Assembly (NCBI GenBank): GCA_031271975.1
Contig: JAISUR010000019.1
Span: 1 to 41,501, forward strand
DNA: 41,501 nucleotides
From: Propionibacteriaceae bacterium
GTDB taxonomy: Bacteria; Actinomycetota; Actinomycetes; Propionibacteriales; Propionibacteriaceae
Direction of reading: 5' to 3'
Part shown: piece by piece, positions 29,552-41,388 of the stretch
How positions within the stretch are numbered: the stretch's first letter is position 1
Layout: each line of letters opens with the position of its first letter
Position numbers and translations under genes: made by a program
The notes under the pieces: generated by a model
Databases searched by the model: none
Told to the model about the DNA's origin: nothing
What the model saw: only the letters and a program-made list of their open reading frames with translations

Positions 29552-30922
29552 ATGTCCGGTGCAGATGACAGCCCGGCCCTGGAAGATGCTTGGGCACACA
29601 TATTCACTACCGCTGACGCCGCCACCCGGGCGTGGCTGCAAGACGCGCATCCCGTCGCCCTCCACGAAACGCTGCTCATCTTGGCTGTCCCCAACGACTT
29701 CACCCGGGACCGGGTCGAATCCCGGCTGCGCCCGGAGTTGGAAGAGCAGCTCTCCAGCTTCTTGGGAAGGCGCATTTCGCTGGCCATCACCATCGACCCG
29801 TCGCTGGAACCGGAGCCCATTATCGATGTGGTGGAACCCGAGCCCGAGCCCGCCCCGCCGCCCACCTTGGCCGTCAACCTCGGATCTGCCGACCGCCTGA
29901 ACCCGAAATACACCTTCGACGCGTTCGTCATCGGCGAATCCAACCGCTTCGCGCACGCTGCGGCCATCGCCGTCGCGGAGAACCCCGGCAAGTCGTATAA
30001 CCCGCTGATGATCTACGGCGACTCCGGCCTGGGCAAGACACATCTCTTACACGCCATCGGCCATTACATCCGCTCCTATTACCCAACGGTTCGCGTCAAG
30101 TATGTGTCCACGGAGGAGTTCCTCAACGACTTCATCAACGCGATTTCGGAGAACCGCACGGCGGAGTTCCGCCGCACCTACCGCGACAATGTCGATGTCC
30201 TCCTCATCGACGACGTCCAATTCCTCCAAGAGCGCATTCAGACCCAGGAGGAGTTCTTCCACACCTTCAACGCGCTGCACACCGCGCAGAAGCAAATCGT
30301 GCTCACCTCTGACCGCCCTCCACGTTCGTTGGAAGCCCTGGAACCGCGCTTGCGCTCACGTTTCGAATGGGGCCTGATGACCGACGTCACGCCCCCAAGC
30401 TTGGAGACCCGCATCGCTATTCTGCGCAAGAAGGCCATCGCCGAACACTTGCGCGCCAGCCCCGATGTGCTCGAATTCATCGCGTCGCGCATCCCCACGA
30501 ACATCCGCGAACTTGAAGGGGCGCTCATCCGCATCACCGCCTTTGCGACCCTCAACCGGCAAGAGGTCGACCTGCCACTGGCTGAGATCGTGTTGAAAGA
30601 CCTCATCCCCGATGGCGGTGAAATGCAAGTGTCCGCTTCTCAGATCATGGGGCAAGTGGCGGACTATTACGGTGTGAGCATCGACGACCTGTGTGGACAA
30701 TCGCGCGCCCACATGCTTGTCACGTCCCGCCAAATTGCGATGTACCTGTGCCGCGAACTCACTGATTTGTCGCTGCCCAAGATCGGCCAGCTTTTCGGCG
30801 GCCGCGACCACACCACCGTGCTGCACGCCACCCGCAAGATCTCCGAAATGCTCCGCGAGCGCCGCTCCGTATACAACCAAGTGACCGAAATCACCAACCG
30901 CATCAAGAAGGCCAGTGTCTAG
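29552..30922 (+). CDS. dnaA: Chromosomal replication initiator DnaA
   Basis: 456-residue initiator ATPase that binds DnaA boxes in oriC and opens the duplex. Domain I is ~1-85 (EDAWAHIFTTADAATRAWL), followed by a short Pro/Glu-rich domain II (~86-112), the AAA+ domain (Walker A GDSGLGKTHLLHA at 156-168, Walker B VDVLLIDDVQFL) and DNA-binding domain IV (SRQIAMYLCRELTDLSLPKIGQLFGGRDHTTVLHA). Domain II is much shorter than in Streptomyces or Mycobacterium DnaA. The ATG at 29552 was chosen because the frame's earlier starts lie in or near the DnaA boxes; an ATG at 29525 is a less likely alternative. Confidence 0.96.
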   Translation: MSGADDSPALEDAWAHIFTTADAATRAWLQDAHPVALHETLLILAVPNDFTRDRVESRLRPELEEQLSSFLGRRISLAITIDPSLEPEPIIDVVEPEPEPAPPPTLAVNLGSADRLNPKYTFDAFVIGESNRFAHAAAIAVAENPGKSYNPLMIYGDSGLGKTHLLHAIGHYIRSYYPTVRVKYVSTEEFLNDFINAISENRTAEFRRTYRDNVDVLLIDDVQFLQERIQTQEEFFHTFNALHTAQKQIVLTSDRPPRSLEALEPRLRSRFEWGLMTDVTPPSLETRIAILRKKAIAEHLRASPDVLEFIASRIPTNIRELEGALIRITAFATLNRQEVDLPLAEIVLKDLIPDGGEMQVSASQIMGQVADYYGVSIDDLCGQSRAHMLVTSRQIAMYLCRELTDLSLPKIGQLFGGRDHTTVLHATRKISEMLRERRSVYNQVTEITNRIKKASV

Positions 30923-31123
30923 GAATCTGCCGCTAATCACAGCCCTGTTGTCCACTTGTGGACAACCTTGTGGAAAAGCCCCCTGTCATGTGGATGGAGT
31001 AGCGCATGCTCGCGTCATCAACAAGTACTCCCCATGTAGTTTCCACTTTTCCACAACCGCCGTCCACAGCCGCATCGCCGTCTGACTAGGCACGATGCAC
31101 TACTTCCCCACAATTCACAGAGC

Positions 31124-31141
31124 CTACTACTACTACTCCTA
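31124..31141. repeat. DnaA-trio-like repeat
   Basis: Six consecutive trinucleotides CTA CTA CTA CTA CTC CTA; read on the complementary strand this is TAG repeats, the form reported for DnaA-trio elements that guide DnaA onto single strands. It is adjacent to a DnaA-box cluster at 31104-31120, as such elements normally are. Confidence 0.6.
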
Positions 31142-31229
31142 ATAACCATCCAAGAGTTCATCTAAGTAGCCGGTGTGCAAAACCTCGGGCCAACAGATGT
31201 GCGGCAGCCCAGCATCGGCGTGAAACCGA

Positions 31230-31261
31230 TATGATCGACTCCACTACCCTGCAGCTAGGAG
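31230..31261 (+). promoter_or_regulatory. dnaN promoter -10 and ribosome site
   Basis: TATGAT at 31230-31235 is the same hexamer as the gyrB candidate -10. AGGAG (31257-31261) lies five bases before the dnaN GTG. Confidence 0.5.
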
Positions 31262-31266
31262 TAACG

Positions 31267-32430
31267 GTGAAGATCCGGATTGAACGCGACGCTTTGGCCG
31301 AGGCTGTCCAATGGGCGGCGCGCAGCTTGCCCAACCGTCCCAGTGTCCCCATCCTGGCGGGACTCCTCGTGAAAGCCGCTGGCGACAAGGTGGCGCTGTC
31401 AAGTTTCGACTTCGAAACGTCGGCGCGGATCAGCTTGCCGGCGCAGGTGAGCGAAGACGGGACGGCGTTGGTTTCGGGGCGTTTGCTGGCGGAAATCTCA
31501 CGCTCCCTGCCTGCCCGGCCAGTAGATATTTCGACCGACGCGTCGGCCATGACGTTGGTTTGCGGCAGCGCTCGTTTTACGTTGCAGTTGCTGCCAGTCG
31601 AAGACTATCCGGAGTTGCCGCCAATGCCGCCTGCCGCTGGAGTGATCGACGCGGCGCAGTTCGCGTCCGCGGTGTCGCAGGTTGTGGTGGCCGCGGGCCG
31701 GGACGAGTTGCTGCCGGTGTTCACGGGTGTTCGGGTCGAGATCGCCGACGATCAGGTGTCGCTGCTGGCCACCGACCGGTACCGCATGGCCCTCAAGGAA
31801 GTTGGTTGGACGCCGAACGCGAAGGGCACCGCGGACGCGCTCGTACCGGCGCGGGTGCTCGCCGAGACAGCGAAGTCGCTGACAGGCGGCGACGAGATCA
31901 CAATCAGCCTGGCTCCGGCTGGCGCAGGCCAAGGCGATGGCTTGATCGGGTTCGAGGGCGGCGGAACTGCTGGCACGCGCCAAATCACGACCCGGCTGTT
32001 GGACGGAGAATTCCCCAAGTTGCGGCACATCATGGACATCAAGGCCACGGCGTCGGTGCGGGTGAACACGGCTGAACTGGTGGCGGCCGTCAAGCGCGTC
32101 GGATTGGTCGCCGAGCGGAACACGTCCTTGCGGATGACGATTGGGCAGGAGTCCATCACCTTGGAGGCGGCGACCGGTGACCAGGCGCAGGCCGTAGAGG
32201 CTGTGGAAGCGGTTGTGGAGGATGTCACCGGTGCCGGCCTTTCCATCACCGCCGCTGGATTCAATCCGCACTACTTGTCCGACGCGCTGAGCGTACTCGA
32301 CGCGCCATACGTCAGCTTCGCTTTCACCGCTCCTGGCAAACCCTGCCTGTTGACGGGGCTGGACGACATCGCGGGGGATCCCAAGCCGGACTACCGGCAC
32401 GTCATCATGCTGATGCGCCTGCCTGCCTAG
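31267..32430 (+). CDS. dnaN: DNA polymerase III sliding clamp
   Basis: 387-residue beta clamp that tethers the replicative polymerase to DNA. The N-terminus KIRIERDALAEAVQWAARSLPNRPSVPILAGLLV is typical, followed by VSGRLLAEISRSLP, LLPVEDYPELPPMP, ATDRYRMALKEV, LLDGEFPKLRHIM and the C-terminal DYRHVIMLMRLPA. GTG was chosen because AGGAG precedes it; an in-frame ATG 36 bases earlier sits in the promoter. It is followed by recF after 14 bp. Confidence 0.97.
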   Translation: MKIRIERDALAEAVQWAARSLPNRPSVPILAGLLVKAAGDKVALSSFDFETSARISLPAQVSEDGTALVSGRLLAEISRSLPARPVDISTDASAMTLVCGSARFTLQLLPVEDYPELPPMPPAAGVIDAAQFASAVSQVVVAAGRDELLPVFTGVRVEIADDQVSLLATDRYRMALKEVGWTPNAKGTADALVPARVLAETAKSLTGGDEITISLAPAGAGQGDGLIGFEGGGTAGTRQITTRLLDGEFPKLRHIMDIKATASVRVNTAELVAAVKRVGLVAERNTSLRMTIGQESITLEAATGDQAQAVEAVEAVVEDVTGAGLSITAAGFNPHYLSDALSVLDAPYVSFAFTAPGKPCLLTGLDDIAGDPKPDYRHVIMLMRLPA

Positions 32431-32444
32431 CCAGCCTGGCTGAC

Positions 32445-33578
32445 ATGTTCGTCACCCACCTCAGCCTGGTCGACTTCCGCAACTACGCCAGCGCTGATGT
32501 AGCGCTGGAGCCCGGCGTGACCGTCTTCGTAGGCGCAAACGGGCAAGGCAAGACCAATCTGCTCGAAGCGCTCGAATATCTGGCCACCCTCGGCTCACAC
32601 CGCGTGTCCGCGGAGGCGCCGCTGATCCGCGCCGGCGCCGAACGGGCCCTGGTGCGCGCTCGAATTCAGGCAGGGCTGGAGGACGAACGCCGCTTGTTGG
32701 CCGAAATAGAACTCATTCCCGGCAAGGCGAACAAAGCCGCGCTCAACCGTTCACCGCTGCGCCGGGCCCGCGACATACTCGGCTCGCTGCGAGTGGTGCT
32801 GTTCTCTCCAGAAGACCTCGCCTTGGTGAAGGGCGACCCGGCAGATAGGCGTCGCTTCGTGGATGAACTGGCGACGGCCCGTTGGCCGCGGCTGGCAGGG
32901 GTTCGCGCCGACTACGACAAAGTGCTGCGGCAAAGATCCGCGCTGCTGAAATCACTTGCCGGACGCTTCGCCATCCCCGCTGAAGCCGAATCCACCTTGA
33001 GTATTTGGGATGAACAGTTGGCCCGCTTCGGCGCGGAGATCATCGCCGCCCGCACCGCTACATTGAGCGACTTGGCGCCGTTCTTGGCGACCGCCTACGC
33101 GGATATCGCGCCCGCCCGCGATGCCGCCGCGGCCAGCTACAAGTCGGCGGGCGGGTTCGACGCGGCGTCAGGTGCGCTGGAAATCGCAGCCGCGCTCCAA
33201 GCCCGCATGTTGGAGCGCCGGCGCGACGAGTTGGCGCGCGGCGTCTCGCTCGTGGGCCCGCACCGCGACGACGTCACGTTGACTTTGGGGGAGTTTCCGG
33301 CAAAGGGGTATGCCTCACATGGGGAGAGCTGGTCGTTCGGCTGTGCTCTCAAACTTGCGTCGTTCATGCTCTTGCGCGAAGACGGCGTGGAACCGGTGCT
33401 CTTGCTCGACGACGTCTTCGCCGAATTGGATGCGGAGCGCCGAGAGCGCTTGGCGGCCACGGCCCTCACCGCCGAGCAAGTGCTCATCACAGCGGCGGTG
33501 GCGGCGGACGTTCCCGTAGCCTTGTCCGGACAGCGGTACAGCGTGCGCGATGGGAAGGTGACCCGTGACCCAGCATGA
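32445..33578 (+). CDS. recF: DNA replication and repair protein RecF
   Basis: 377-residue SMC-like ATPase for gap repair through the RecFOR pathway. Walker A GANGQGKTNLLEA near residue 31, the RRRFVDELATARWP segment, the ABC signature in SFGCALKLASFMLL, and Walker B VLLLDDVFAELDAERRERL. It starts 14 bp after dnaN (TAG), and its last 14 bases overlap the dciA GTG frame, indicating translational coupling. Confidence 0.96.
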   Translation: MFVTHLSLVDFRNYASADVALEPGVTVFVGANGQGKTNLLEALEYLATLGSHRVSAEAPLIRAGAERALVRARIQAGLEDERRLLAEIELIPGKANKAALNRSPLRRARDILGSLRVVLFSPEDLALVKGDPADRRRFVDELATARWPRLAGVRADYDKVLRQRSALLKSLAGRFAIPAEAESTLSIWDEQLARFGAEIIAARTATLSDLAPFLATAYADIAPARDAAAASYKSAGGFDAASGALEIAAALQARMLERRRDELARGVSLVGPHRDDVTLTLGEFPAKGYASHGESWSFGCALKLASFMLLREDGVEPVLLLDDVFAELDAERRERLAATALTAEQVLITAAVAADVPVALSGQRYSVRDGKVTRDPA

Positions 33579-34023
33579 CCCCGACGGCCTCGACCTGGCT
33601 CGGCAGATCGCCGCACGGGCGCGCGGAGCCAAGGCCACGCCCACCGCCAAGCCGAAACGGCGTAAGTCCGGAGACTTGGAGCCAGTGGGGGAGATCCTCG
33701 CCGATGTGGTGGAACAGCAGGGCTGGAACACCCACATTGGGCTGCATCAACTCCTGGCGCGCTGGCCGGATCTCGTGGGCCAGGTCAACGCGGAGCATTC
33801 CAAACCGGATTCGTACTTCGAACGGGTGTTGACGATCCGCGCCGAGTCGACGACTTGGGCCAGCTCTTTGCGCCAACTCGCGCCCCAGATCGTCGCCACC
33901 TTGAACGCCAAGTTGGGCCAAGGGGCCGTGGAGCGCATCGTGGTTATCGGCCCGACCGCCCCGTCTTGGAAGAAGGGGAAGCTGTCGGTGCCGGGCAGGG
34001 GCCCGCGCGACACTTACGGCTGA
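33565..34023 (+). CDS. DciA-type protein (DUF721)
   Basis: 152-residue protein with a C-terminal DUF721 domain, the family of DciA, which helps load or operate the replicative helicase. The domain spans about residues 40-140 (GEILADVVEQQGWNTHIGLHQLLARWPDLVGQVNAEHSKPDSYFERVLTIRAESTTWASSLRQ). The basic N-terminus (ARGAKATPTAKPKRRKSG) is typical of actinobacterial members. The GTG lies inside the recF end. recF-DUF721-gyrB is a standard actinobacterial order, interrupted here by a symporter gene. Confidence 0.88.
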   Translation: MTQHDPDGLDLARQIAARARGAKATPTAKPKRRKSGDLEPVGEILADVVEQQGWNTHIGLHQLLARWPDLVGQVNAEHSKPDSYFERVLTIRAESTTWASSLRQLAPQIVATLNAKLGQGAVERIVVIGPTAPSWKKGKLSVPGRGPRDTYG

Positions 34024-34035
34024 GGCGATTGGGTC

Positions 34036-34048
34036 TAGCATTGGCCGG
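34036..34048 (+). promoter_or_regulatory. Leaderless-type promoter of the symporter gene
   Basis: TAGCAT (34036-34041), seven bases, GTG start; no ribosome site. It indicates the inserted gene is transcribed independently of the replication operon. Confidence 0.45.
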
Positions 34049-35476
34049 GTGACTTGGCTGCACTATGTTGGCGCGCTGCTCGTTCTGGGAGCGATTATCG
34101 CTGTCGGTGTGAGCAGTGGCCGATCGGTCAAGTCGTCCGGAGATTTCACCGGCGGGTCTCAGAAGGCCGGCGTGGCCCTGGTGACCGGGGCGATGACGGG
34201 CACGATCATAGGCGGGGCATCCACGATCGGCACTGCCCAGCTTGCCTATACGAACGGCCTGTCGGCATGGTGGTTCACGATTGGCGCCGGATTGGGAGCG
34301 CTGCTGCTCACCGGGCTGGTGCCGCGCCTCTACACCTGCGGACGCAACACCTTGCCGGAAATCGTCGGCGCCGAGTTCGGGCAGCGTGCCAGCTCGCTGA
34401 TGGCCGTGCTCTCTTCGGCTGGCATCTTCGGCTCGGTCGTCTCGCAACTGCTTTCCGGTGTAGCCCTGGTCACGGCTGTCGCTGGGCTGATCTCTCCAGT
34501 ATTGGCGTTGGTGCTCGTATTCGGCCTCATCGTCACGTATGTGATCTTCGGCGGCCTGCTTTCCGCGGGGAGGGCCGGGGTGCTGAAAACCGCCCTCATC
34601 GTCGGCACGCTCGTCATTTGCGGGTCGCTGGTGATTTGGAGGATGGGCGGCCTGGCCATGTTCACCAACCCGCTGCTGACGGCACTGCCTGCCAACGTGT
34701 ACTTCGACTTCTTCGGCCGCGGCTATGGCGTCGAGATCGGGAATTGCATGTCCCTGCTGCTGGGCGTTTCCTCCGAACAGGCCTACTTCCTGGCCCTGCG
34801 GTCGGCGCGGAGTCTGCGCGTTTCCCGCGCCGGAGTGGGGTTGGCCGCCGGCCTCATGCCTGTCGTCGGCGGGCTGGGTGTGCTGATCGGGTTGGACATG
34901 AAAGCCAGCGGCCGCGAAATCCAACCGAGTCTGGCGCTGCCGATGTTCATTTTGGACCGGCTCCCCGCGCTGCCTGCCGGAATGATGCTCGCCGCGCTGC
35001 TGATCGTGGTGGTCGGCTCGGCCGCCGGTCTTTGTTTTGGCATCGCGACGGTGCTGGTGCGGGACTTGATCCTGCCCGTGCGCAAGAACCTGTTCAAGAA
35101 GACATCGCGCATTTCGCTCCCGGCATGGACGAGGGTGGTGTTGTTGGCCGTGCTCGGCGCCGCCGCGCTGGTTGCGTTCGCCGACCCGTCCGCGCTGATC
35201 ATGGACTGGAGCTTCTTGGCGCTGGGGTTGCGTGCCTGCGTCTCGTTCTTCCCGCTGATGGCGGCGCTGTTCTTCCCCGGCCGGGTGCACCGCGGCTTTG
35301 CACTGGCGGCGATGGTGGCCGGACCTGGATTCACGGGTTTGGGCGCCTGGCTGCTGCCAGCCACGATCGACCCGATTCTGCCCGGTATGGCGGCTGCGTT
35401 CGGGTGTGTTCTCGCGGGCTTCGTTTTCCAGAAGTGGATTTCGGCTCAGAAGCGATTACAGCCCCCTGTCGCGTGA
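34049..35476 (+). CDS. Sodium:solute symporter family protein
   Basis: 475-residue polytopic membrane protein of the SSS (SLC5-like) type with about 12-13 predicted helices. Typical features are the N-terminal periplasmic-facing helix (LHYVGALLVLGAIIAVGV), a GGSQKAGVALVTGAMTGTIIGGASTIGTAQLAYTNG segment like the SSS TM1-TM2 core, YTCGRNTLPEIVGAEFGQRA, and IFGGLLSAGRAGVLKT in the SSS signature position. Sodium coupling is inferred from the family; the solute (sugar, amino acid, organic acid or other) is unknown. The gene lies between dciA and gyrB where most actinobacteria have no gene or only a small one, and it has its own leaderless-type promoter. Confidence 0.8.
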   Translation: MTWLHYVGALLVLGAIIAVGVSSGRSVKSSGDFTGGSQKAGVALVTGAMTGTIIGGASTIGTAQLAYTNGLSAWWFTIGAGLGALLLTGLVPRLYTCGRNTLPEIVGAEFGQRASSLMAVLSSAGIFGSVVSQLLSGVALVTAVAGLISPVLALVLVFGLIVTYVIFGGLLSAGRAGVLKTALIVGTLVICGSLVIWRMGGLAMFTNPLLTALPANVYFDFFGRGYGVEIGNCMSLLLGVSSEQAYFLALRSARSLRVSRAGVGLAAGLMPVVGGLGVLIGLDMKASGREIQPSLALPMFILDRLPALPAGMMLAALLIVVVGSAAGLCFGIATVLVRDLILPVRKNLFKKTSRISLPAWTRVVLLAVLGAAALVAFADPSALIMDWSFLALGLRACVSFFPLMAALFFPGRVHRGFALAAMVAGPGFTGLGAWLLPATIDPILPGMAAAFGCVLAGFVFQKWISAQKRLQPPVA

Positions 35477-35666
35477 TTCCCCTTGGCCGGGCCCCTGCGA
35501 AGTGCTCCAAACGGCGGTTTTTCGCCAATAGCGGCCATTTCTGACGCGTCGATGCAACGGAATTGAGGGGTCCACGCTATGATTGTTGCCGTGCCGGGAA
35601 CACGCTGGCACGCAGCCGCCGACGTCGAAACGTCCGGCGGCGTTGTCGTGAAATCGGGGAGGTTCA
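35477..35666 (+). promoter_or_regulatory. gyrB promoter and leader
   Basis: 190-bp gap. TATGAT at 35578-35583 is the best -10 candidate, with no clear -35. A GGGGAGG ribosome site lies four bases before the gyrB GTG. The leader of about 75 bases shows no riboswitch-like structure that I recognise. Confidence 0.45.
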
Positions 35667-37676
35667 GTGGCAGAGAACCACGAATCCAGCGCGTCCGACA
35701 TCGTCGAGCAGGCAGCTCACGTCGAGGAGGGCGCGTACGGCGCTGAGGCGATCAAAGTACTCGAAGGTCTGGAACCGGTCCGGAAGCGTCCGGGCATGTA
35801 TATCGGTTCAACAGGCGAGCGGGGCTTGCACCACTTGGTCTATGAAGTGGTGGACAACTCCGTCGACGAGGCTCTGGCTGGTTATTGCGACGCGATCGAA
35901 ATCCGGCTGTTGGCCAACGACGGCGTGCAAGTTGTCGACGACGGCCGCGGCATTCCGGTGGCCATGCATCCGACAGAAGGCGTGTCGGCGCTGACAGTCG
36001 CCCTGACCAAGCTGCACGCCGGCGGAAAATTCGGCGATGGCGGCTACAAAGTCTCCGGCGGCCTGCACGGCGTGGGCGTCTCAGTGGTCAACGCCCTCTC
36101 CGACAAGCTGACCGCCGACGTCTACCGCGACGGATACCACTGGCAACAGTCGTTCACCCTCGGCGAGCCCGATTTTGAGTTGAAGCGGCTGGAGAAGACG
36201 GATCGGCGCGGCACGGTCATCACGTTCTACGCCAGCCCCACGGTTTTCGAGACCACGCGCTATTCGTTCGACACGCTGGCCACCAGGTTCCGCGAAATGG
36301 CATTCCTCAACAAGGGGCTGACGATCTCGCTGATCGACGAGCGCCCGCGCAGCGAGGAGGACGAAGAGGTCGAATCCACCCGATCCAAGACGTTCCGCTA
36401 TGACAACGGCCTGATCGACTATGTGAAATACCTCACCGGCAACAAGGACACCATCGGCTCGGTCATCGCCATCGAGGCGGCTTCGCAGGAGCAGCGAATG
36501 AGCTTGGAAGTGGCCATGCAGTGGAACATTTCGTTCACTGAATCGGTGCACACTTTCGCGAACACCATCAACACCCATGAGGGCGGCACGCACGAGGAGG
36601 GCTTCCGGGCCGCGCTCACAAACACCGTCAATAAATGGGGGGAGACCTGGGGCCTGATAAAGAAGCGCGACGACCGCGTCTCCGGCGACGACATCCGCGA
36701 AGGCCTCACCGCGATTGTTTCGGTGAAGCTGGCCGAACCGCAGTTCGAGGGCCAAACCAAGACGAAGCTGGGCAATACGGAAGCCCGCTCGTTCGTGCAG
36801 AAAGTCGTCAACGAACTTCTCGGTGACTGGTTCGAGCGCAATCCGGCTGACGGCAAGGACATCGTCCGCAAAGCCCAGGCGGCCGCGTCGGCCCGCATCG
36901 CCGCCCGCAAAGCCCGTGACCTGGCCCGCAGCCGCAAGGGACTGCTCAGTGGCGCCGGAGAGTATGGCAAGCTCTCGGACTGTTCGTCGACCGAGCCCAG
37001 CGAATGCGAGGTCTTCATCGTGGAGGGCGACTCGGCGTCCGGCTCGGCCAAAGGCGGCCGCGATCCGCGTATCCAAGCGATCCTGCCGATCCGCGGCAAG
37101 ATCCTCAACGTCGAAAAGGCCCGCATCGACCGCATCCTGCAAAACAAAGAGGTGGCTGCCATCTTCAACGTGTTGGGCACCGGGGTGCAAGACGATTTCG
37201 ACTTGGACCGGTTGCGCTATCACAAGATCGTGTTGATGGCCGACGCCGACGTCGACGGCGCCCACATCCGCACGCTGTTGCTGACGCTCTTGTTCCGTTT
37301 CATGAAGCCGCTGATCCAAGGCGGCTTCGTCTATCTGGCCCAACCGCCGTTGTTCCGGCTGCGCTGGTCGAACGCCCCGCACGAACTGGCCTATACCGAC
37401 GAAGAGCGCGACAAACTGCGCGACGCCGGCCTGGCCGCTGGCAAGAAGCTGCCCAACCAGAATCCGATCCAGCGCTACAAAGGCCTTGGCGAGATGAACC
37501 CGGAAGACCTGTGGGACACGACCATGGATCCAGCCAAACGCACCTTGCTGCAGGTCACCTTGGAGGATGCTGCCGCAGCCGACGAGATGTTCACAGTGTT
37601 GATGGGCGAAGACGTGGATCAGCGCAAGCAGTTCATCCAGCGCAACGCCAAAGACGTCAGATTCTTGGACATCTGA
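35667..37676 (+). CDS. gyrB: DNA gyrase subunit B
   Basis: 669-residue ATPase subunit of gyrase. The GHKL domain has [21 protein letters not shown] and [15 protein letters not shown]; the transducer ends near QTKTKLGN; the TOPRIM domain has [14 protein letters not shown] (E453 metal ligand) and DADVDG (D526, D528, D530). The C-terminal [20 protein letters not shown] is present. The motif reads EGDSASG with Ser458, where many GyrBs read EGDSAGG. The GTG start has GGGGAGG. gyrA follows after 39 bp. Confidence 0.97.
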   Translation: MAENHESSASDIVEQAAHVEEGAYGAEAIKVLEGLEPVRKRPGMYIGSTGERGLHHLVYEVVDNSVDEALAGYCDAIEIRLLANDGVQVVDDGRGIPVAMHPTEGVSALTVALTKLHAGGKFGDGGYKVSGGLHGVGVSVVNALSDKLTADVYRDGYHWQQSFTLGEPDFELKRLEKTDRRGTVITFYASPTVFETTRYSFDTLATRFREMAFLNKGLTISLIDERPRSEEDEEVESTRSKTFRYDNGLIDYVKYLTGNKDTIGSVIAIEAASQEQRMSLEVAMQWNISFTESVHTFANTINTHEGGTHEEGFRAALTNTVNKWGETWGLIKKRDDRVSGDDIREGLTAIVSVKLAEPQFEGQTKTKLGNTEARSFVQKVVNELLGDWFERNPADGKDIVRKAQAAASARIAARKARDLARSRKGLLSGAGEYGKLSDCSSTEPSECEVFIVEGDSASGSAKGGRDPRIQAILPIRGKILNVEKARIDRILQNKEVAAIFNVLGTGVQDDFDLDRLRYHKIVLMADADVDGAHIRTLLLTLLFRFMKPLIQGGFVYLAQPPLFRLRWSNAPHELAYTDEERDKLRDAGLAAGKKLPNQNPIQRYKGLGEMNPEDLWDTTMDPAKRTLLQVTLEDAAAADEMFTVLMGEDVDQRKQFIQRNAKDVRFLDI

Positions 37677-37715
37677 GCGCCGCCAGATTCTTCGAAGCCT
37701 TAAGAGAGTTACCAA

Positions 37716-40347
<2,632 letters not shown>

Positions 40348-40355
<8 letters not shown>

Positions 40356-41244
40356 TACGGCCAACGTTCCGGACACCACGGCGAACGGCTCTCCGGAGTG
40401 GGCCGACAAGGTGGTCAAGCTCCCCAAGATTCCCGCCGAGGGGCCAGTACCCGGAGTGACAGAAAGCAAAGTAGCGTCCAAACCTGTGCTGCCGCCACCT
40501 CCGGCGGTGCGCAAGGCGAAGAGCCCGGCGACGCCGCAACGCGACGTGCCGCCCGCTGACAAGCAAACTCCGGCGCGGTCAGCGCCCGCAAAGTCCGAAC
40601 CTGTCAAGCCGCGGCCCGCCAACCGTCCGCCGAGCCAACAAGCCAGCGTTGCCGACACGACTCAGAGTGTGGACAAGGCGAAAGCCGCGGAGGAAACCAA
40701 GGCAGCCGAGCAGACCACGCCGCGGCAGCGGTTGTTGCCGCGGAAGGCGCCGAAACAGCCGACTGTGCCGATTCCCGCTGTTCCGGCGGGCCCGGACATG
40801 GCGCCTGCGCAGGTCCAGGATCCGGTGAAACCCGCTGTGACGGTCGCCCCGGTAAAGAAGAAGCGCGGCGGCATTCCCCGGCGGGCAAGCCTGCAGATCT
40901 CGCGCGTCGACCCGTGGTCAGCCATGAAGATCACCTTCATGTTCTCTGTGGCCCTCGGCATCATGTTCTTCGTCGCCGTCTACGCTTCGTGGACGGTCAT
41001 CGAATCCGGTGGCGCTTTCGACAAGGTCAACGACGTCCTCGACGACATCCTCAACGCTGACACTGGCGGCGCCGGCTGGCACGTCCAGGATTATGTCAGC
41101 GGCTCCCGAGTCCTGGGTTTCGCGGCCCTGATCGCAGCGGTCAACGTCCTGATCATGACTGCGCTCGGCACCCTCGCGGCGTTCCTTTACAACCTCGCCG
41201 CAACCGTCATCGGAGGCATCGAAGTCACTCTCAAGGAGGACTGA
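40348..41244 (+). CDS. DUF3566 membrane protein
   Basis: 298-residue protein typical of the gene after gyrA in actinobacteria. Residues 1-~185 are Pro/Ala/Lys-rich and disordered; the C-terminal DUF3566 domain has two membrane helices (about 195-217 and 255-287) separated by an extracytoplasmic loop with [15 protein letters not shown]. Function unknown. The GTG (preceded by GGGAGG) overlaps the gyrA stop (GTGACTGA), so it is coupled to gyrA. Confidence 0.9.
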
Positions 41245-41258
41245 GCCAATCCCAGGAT

Positions 41259-41295
41259 TTGAGTCAACGATTCCAACTCGGGTACCGTAGTCCTT
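41259..41295 (+). promoter_or_regulatory. Possible tRNA-Ile promoter
   Basis: TTGAGT (41259-41264), 18 bases, TACCGT (41283-41288), in the 67-bp gap before the tRNA. Moderate match only. Confidence 0.35.
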
Positions 41296-41311
41296 CGGTG
41301 TAACCATCACC

Positions 41312-41388
41312 GGGCCACTAGCTCAGACGGTTAGAGCGCTGCCCTGATAAGGCAGAGGTCACTGGTTCAAGTCCAGTGTGGCCCACCA
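41312..41388 (+). tRNA. tRNA-Ile (GAT anticodon)
   Basis: Complete 77-base cloverleaf: acceptor GGGCCAC pairs with GTGGCCC, the D-stem loop follows, the anticodon stem is CTGCC / GGCAG with loop CTGATAA (anticodon GAT at 41346-41348), the T-arm is CTGG-TTCAAGT-CCAG, the discriminator is A and CCA is encoded. It is the usual tRNA after gyrA in actinobacteria, where tRNA-Ala often follows outside this window. Confidence 0.97.

Larger units (their letters stand above)
30923..31266. other. oriC: Chromosomal origin of replication oriC
   Basis: Gene-free 344-bp dnaA-dnaN gap. DnaA-box-like sites: an inverted pair TTGTCCACTTGTGGACAA (30948-30965), TTGTGGAAAA (30968-30977), TTTTCCACAA (31047-31056), CGTCCACAG (31061-31069), TTCCCCACAA (31104-31113), and weaker ATGTGGATG near 30988 and ATTCACAG at 31113. 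Four bases after the last box begins a trinucleotide run, CTACTACTACTACTCCTA (31124-31141), followed by an AT-richer stretch (AATAACCATCC) fit for unwinding. The 3' end contains the dnaN promoter. Confidence 0.85.

Noticed and set aside
33944-35290. 448-residue minus-strand frame rich in Gln, His and Arg
   Set aside because: Antisense to the symporter; low-complexity shadow composition.
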